Positions 38,675 through 40,271 of a DNA stretch of 40,271 nucleotides are shown one piece after another; position 1 is the stretch's first letter, and each line of letters opens with the position of its first letter. The position numbers and the translations under genes are program-made. Location of the stretch: assembly GCA_024275455.1 (NCBI GenBank), contig JAJRZB010000079.1, positions 1-40,271 on the forward strand, written 5' to 3'. This DNA is from Bacteroidota bacterium. Its GTDB lineage: Bacteria; Bacteroidota; Ignavibacteria; Ignavibacteriales; Melioribacteraceae. The notes under the pieces are model-generated. The model was not told the DNA's origin and searched no databases. It saw only the letters and a list, made by a program, of their open reading frames with translations.

Positions 38675-38878
38675 ATGAATGGGAGTATTAGAATGGAACA
38701 TTTCTACAAGGGTACTATATTTAAATCAAAGTTATTATTAACAACTTTATTTATTTCATTTCTTTTTATGAGCTTAATTTCAGCTCAGACAGTAACAAAT
38801 AAAGAAAAGCTTCTACAATTTGCAGCTCAAAAAAAGCAGAATGGCAAAATAATCGTACCGCTATTGAAAATATTTTAA
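38675..38878 (+). CDS. Subtilisin-like protease N-terminus (signal peptide and start of propeptide)
   Basis: FKSKLLLTTLFISFLFMSLISAQ signal peptide, KEKLLQFAAQKK; frame lost at A7 run 38829-38835; start may be ATG 38693. Confidence 0.7.
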   Translation: MNGSIRMEHFYKGTIFKSKLLLTTLFISFLFMSLISAQTVTNKEKLLQFAAQKKQNGKIIVPLLKIF

Positions 38879-40271
38879 AAAATAAAGGCTATCAAATTAG
38901 ATTTGAGAATAGTGAAGGAAATATAATTGAAGCTCAAGAATTACTTAACGGTATTCCTCAATATTACTCTACTAATAACATTAACGCTGCTAAATCAACA
39001 AGAACAGATAAATTATGGACTGCTCCGTTTAACGAAACAGGAGCTGGTTATAATAAATTAGGAGAATGGGATGGAGGAGGAATATTATTAACCCACCAAG
39101 AATTCGGTGGACGTGTTACTCAAGAGGATGTTCCTTCTGGAACAAGTACTCATTCAACACATGTTGCGGGAACTATGATTGCTGCGGGTGTTGATCCGAA
39201 TGCAAAGGGGATGGCATATGAAGGATTGTTAAAAGCTTGGGATTGGAACAGCGATGAAGCAGAAATGGCAACAGCTGCTGCAAACGGACTAGAAATATCA
39301 AATCATTCTTATGGTTATATACGTGGTTGGTATTCTACTTTTGGTGATAAAGGACTTGGAAATTATTGGTATGGTGATAAAGGTATTTCTACAACTGAAG
39401 ACTTTTGGTTTGGTTTTTATGAGCAGGGCACCAAAGATTTAGACCAAATCGCTTACGACGCCCCATACTATTTGGTAGTTAAATCCGCTGGGAATGATAG
39501 GGGAGAAGCACCTATTGGTGGTTTAACTAATTATTGGTGGGATGACACTGCTGGTGATTGGGCTACAATTCCATCCGGTTCAGTTCCAGAAAAAGACGGA
39601 GGAGCTGCTGGTTATGATTGCATAGGAACAAAAGGTGTTGCTAAAAATATATTAACAATTGGAGCCGTAGAAGATGTAACAAATTATAATGGACCATCAG
39701 ATGTAGTAATGACTAGCTTTAGTGGATGGGGTCCAGCAGATGACGGCAGAATTAAACCTGATATTGTGGCTAATGGTGCAAGTCTTTATTCTTCTTCTGA
39801 TGCCGGGAATGACCAATATACTACATATAGTGGTACTTCAATGTCCGCACCAAATACATCAGGAACATTGGCATTATTGCAAAATTATTATCAAAAGAAT
39901 CATTCTTCTCAAGCAATGAGGGCTGCAACTTTAAAAGCCTTAGTCATTCATACAGCAGATGAAGCTGGAAATAACGATGGGCCTGATTATCAATTTGGTT
40001 GGGGATTATTAAATGCTGAAAGAGCAGCACAAGTTATAGATAAAGATGCAACAACAAATAATACCATAGATGAGTTAGTTCTAAATAATGGTTCTACTTA
40101 TACAAGAAACGTTACAGTTGATGGAAGTGAACCTTTAGTCGTTACAATTGTATGGACTGATATACCCGGTACACCGGTAGCTGCAAGTTTAGATCCTTCT
40201 AATCCAATGTTAGTGAATGATTTAGATCTAAAAATTACTAATGGAGCAACAACATACTATCCATGGAAATT
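38836..40271 (+). CDS. S8 (subtilisin-like) peptidase, catalytic domain; runs off the right edge. Absent from the supplied ORF track
   Basis: Frame from 38836 open to the end of the window: AEWQNNRTAIENILKNKGYQIRF...LGEWDGGGILLTHQEFGGRV (Asp), STHSTHVAGTMIAAG (His), VVKSAGNDRG, YSGTSMSAPNTSGTLALL (Ser). Confidence 0.92.

Noticed and set aside
10436-38835. Programmed ribosomal frameshifting at the four frame changes
   Set aside because: No X_XXY_YYZ slippery site plus downstream structure was recognised at 10440 or 18436; all four are repaired by one extra A in a short A-run, which fits deletion or base-calling error better.
1-40271. CRISPR arrays, tRNA/rRNA genes, transposases or phage genes
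   Set aside because: None seen; the sequence repetition comes from homologous NRPS modules and FG-GAP repeats. Small ncRNAs cannot be excluded by eye.
36195-40271. FG-GAP protein and S8 protease as part of the peptide biosynthetic operon
   Set aside because: Separated by a 134-bp gap with its own putative regulatory site, and their domains are common secreted proteins; no specific link to NRPS chemistry is visible.

Overview
AT-rich window carrying most of a large nonribosomal peptide synthetase (NRPS) locus, all on the + strand. Four consecutive NRPS genes (one running off the left edge) encode a partial A-T module, then nine C-A-T modules, one epimerization domain and a C-terminal thioesterase. 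They are followed by a PAPS-type sulfotransferase, an MFS exporter, an MbtH-like protein, a type II thioesterase and an Sfp-type phosphopantetheinyl transferase. Downstream are a secreted FG-GAP/ASPIC-UnbV protein and a subtilisin-like (S8) protease that runs off the right edge. The gene content and C-terminal domains suggest a Bacteroidota/Ignavibacteriota-like genome (inference only). Hand-read A-domain codes suggest a product of at least 10 residues: X-Phe-Ser-D-Gln-X-Phe-Orn/basic-Asn-Z-Z. The most striking signal is not explained by domain annotation. Otherwise well-conserved genes are broken by 10 isolated in-frame stops (9 TAA, 1 TAG), every one at a codon where Glu (GAA/GAG) is expected or fits, plus 4 single-base losses in short A-runs (two at A7 tracts). 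The lesions extend into the unrelated flanking genes, so base-calling or assembly error must be excluded before pseudogenization, readthrough or phase variation is considered.
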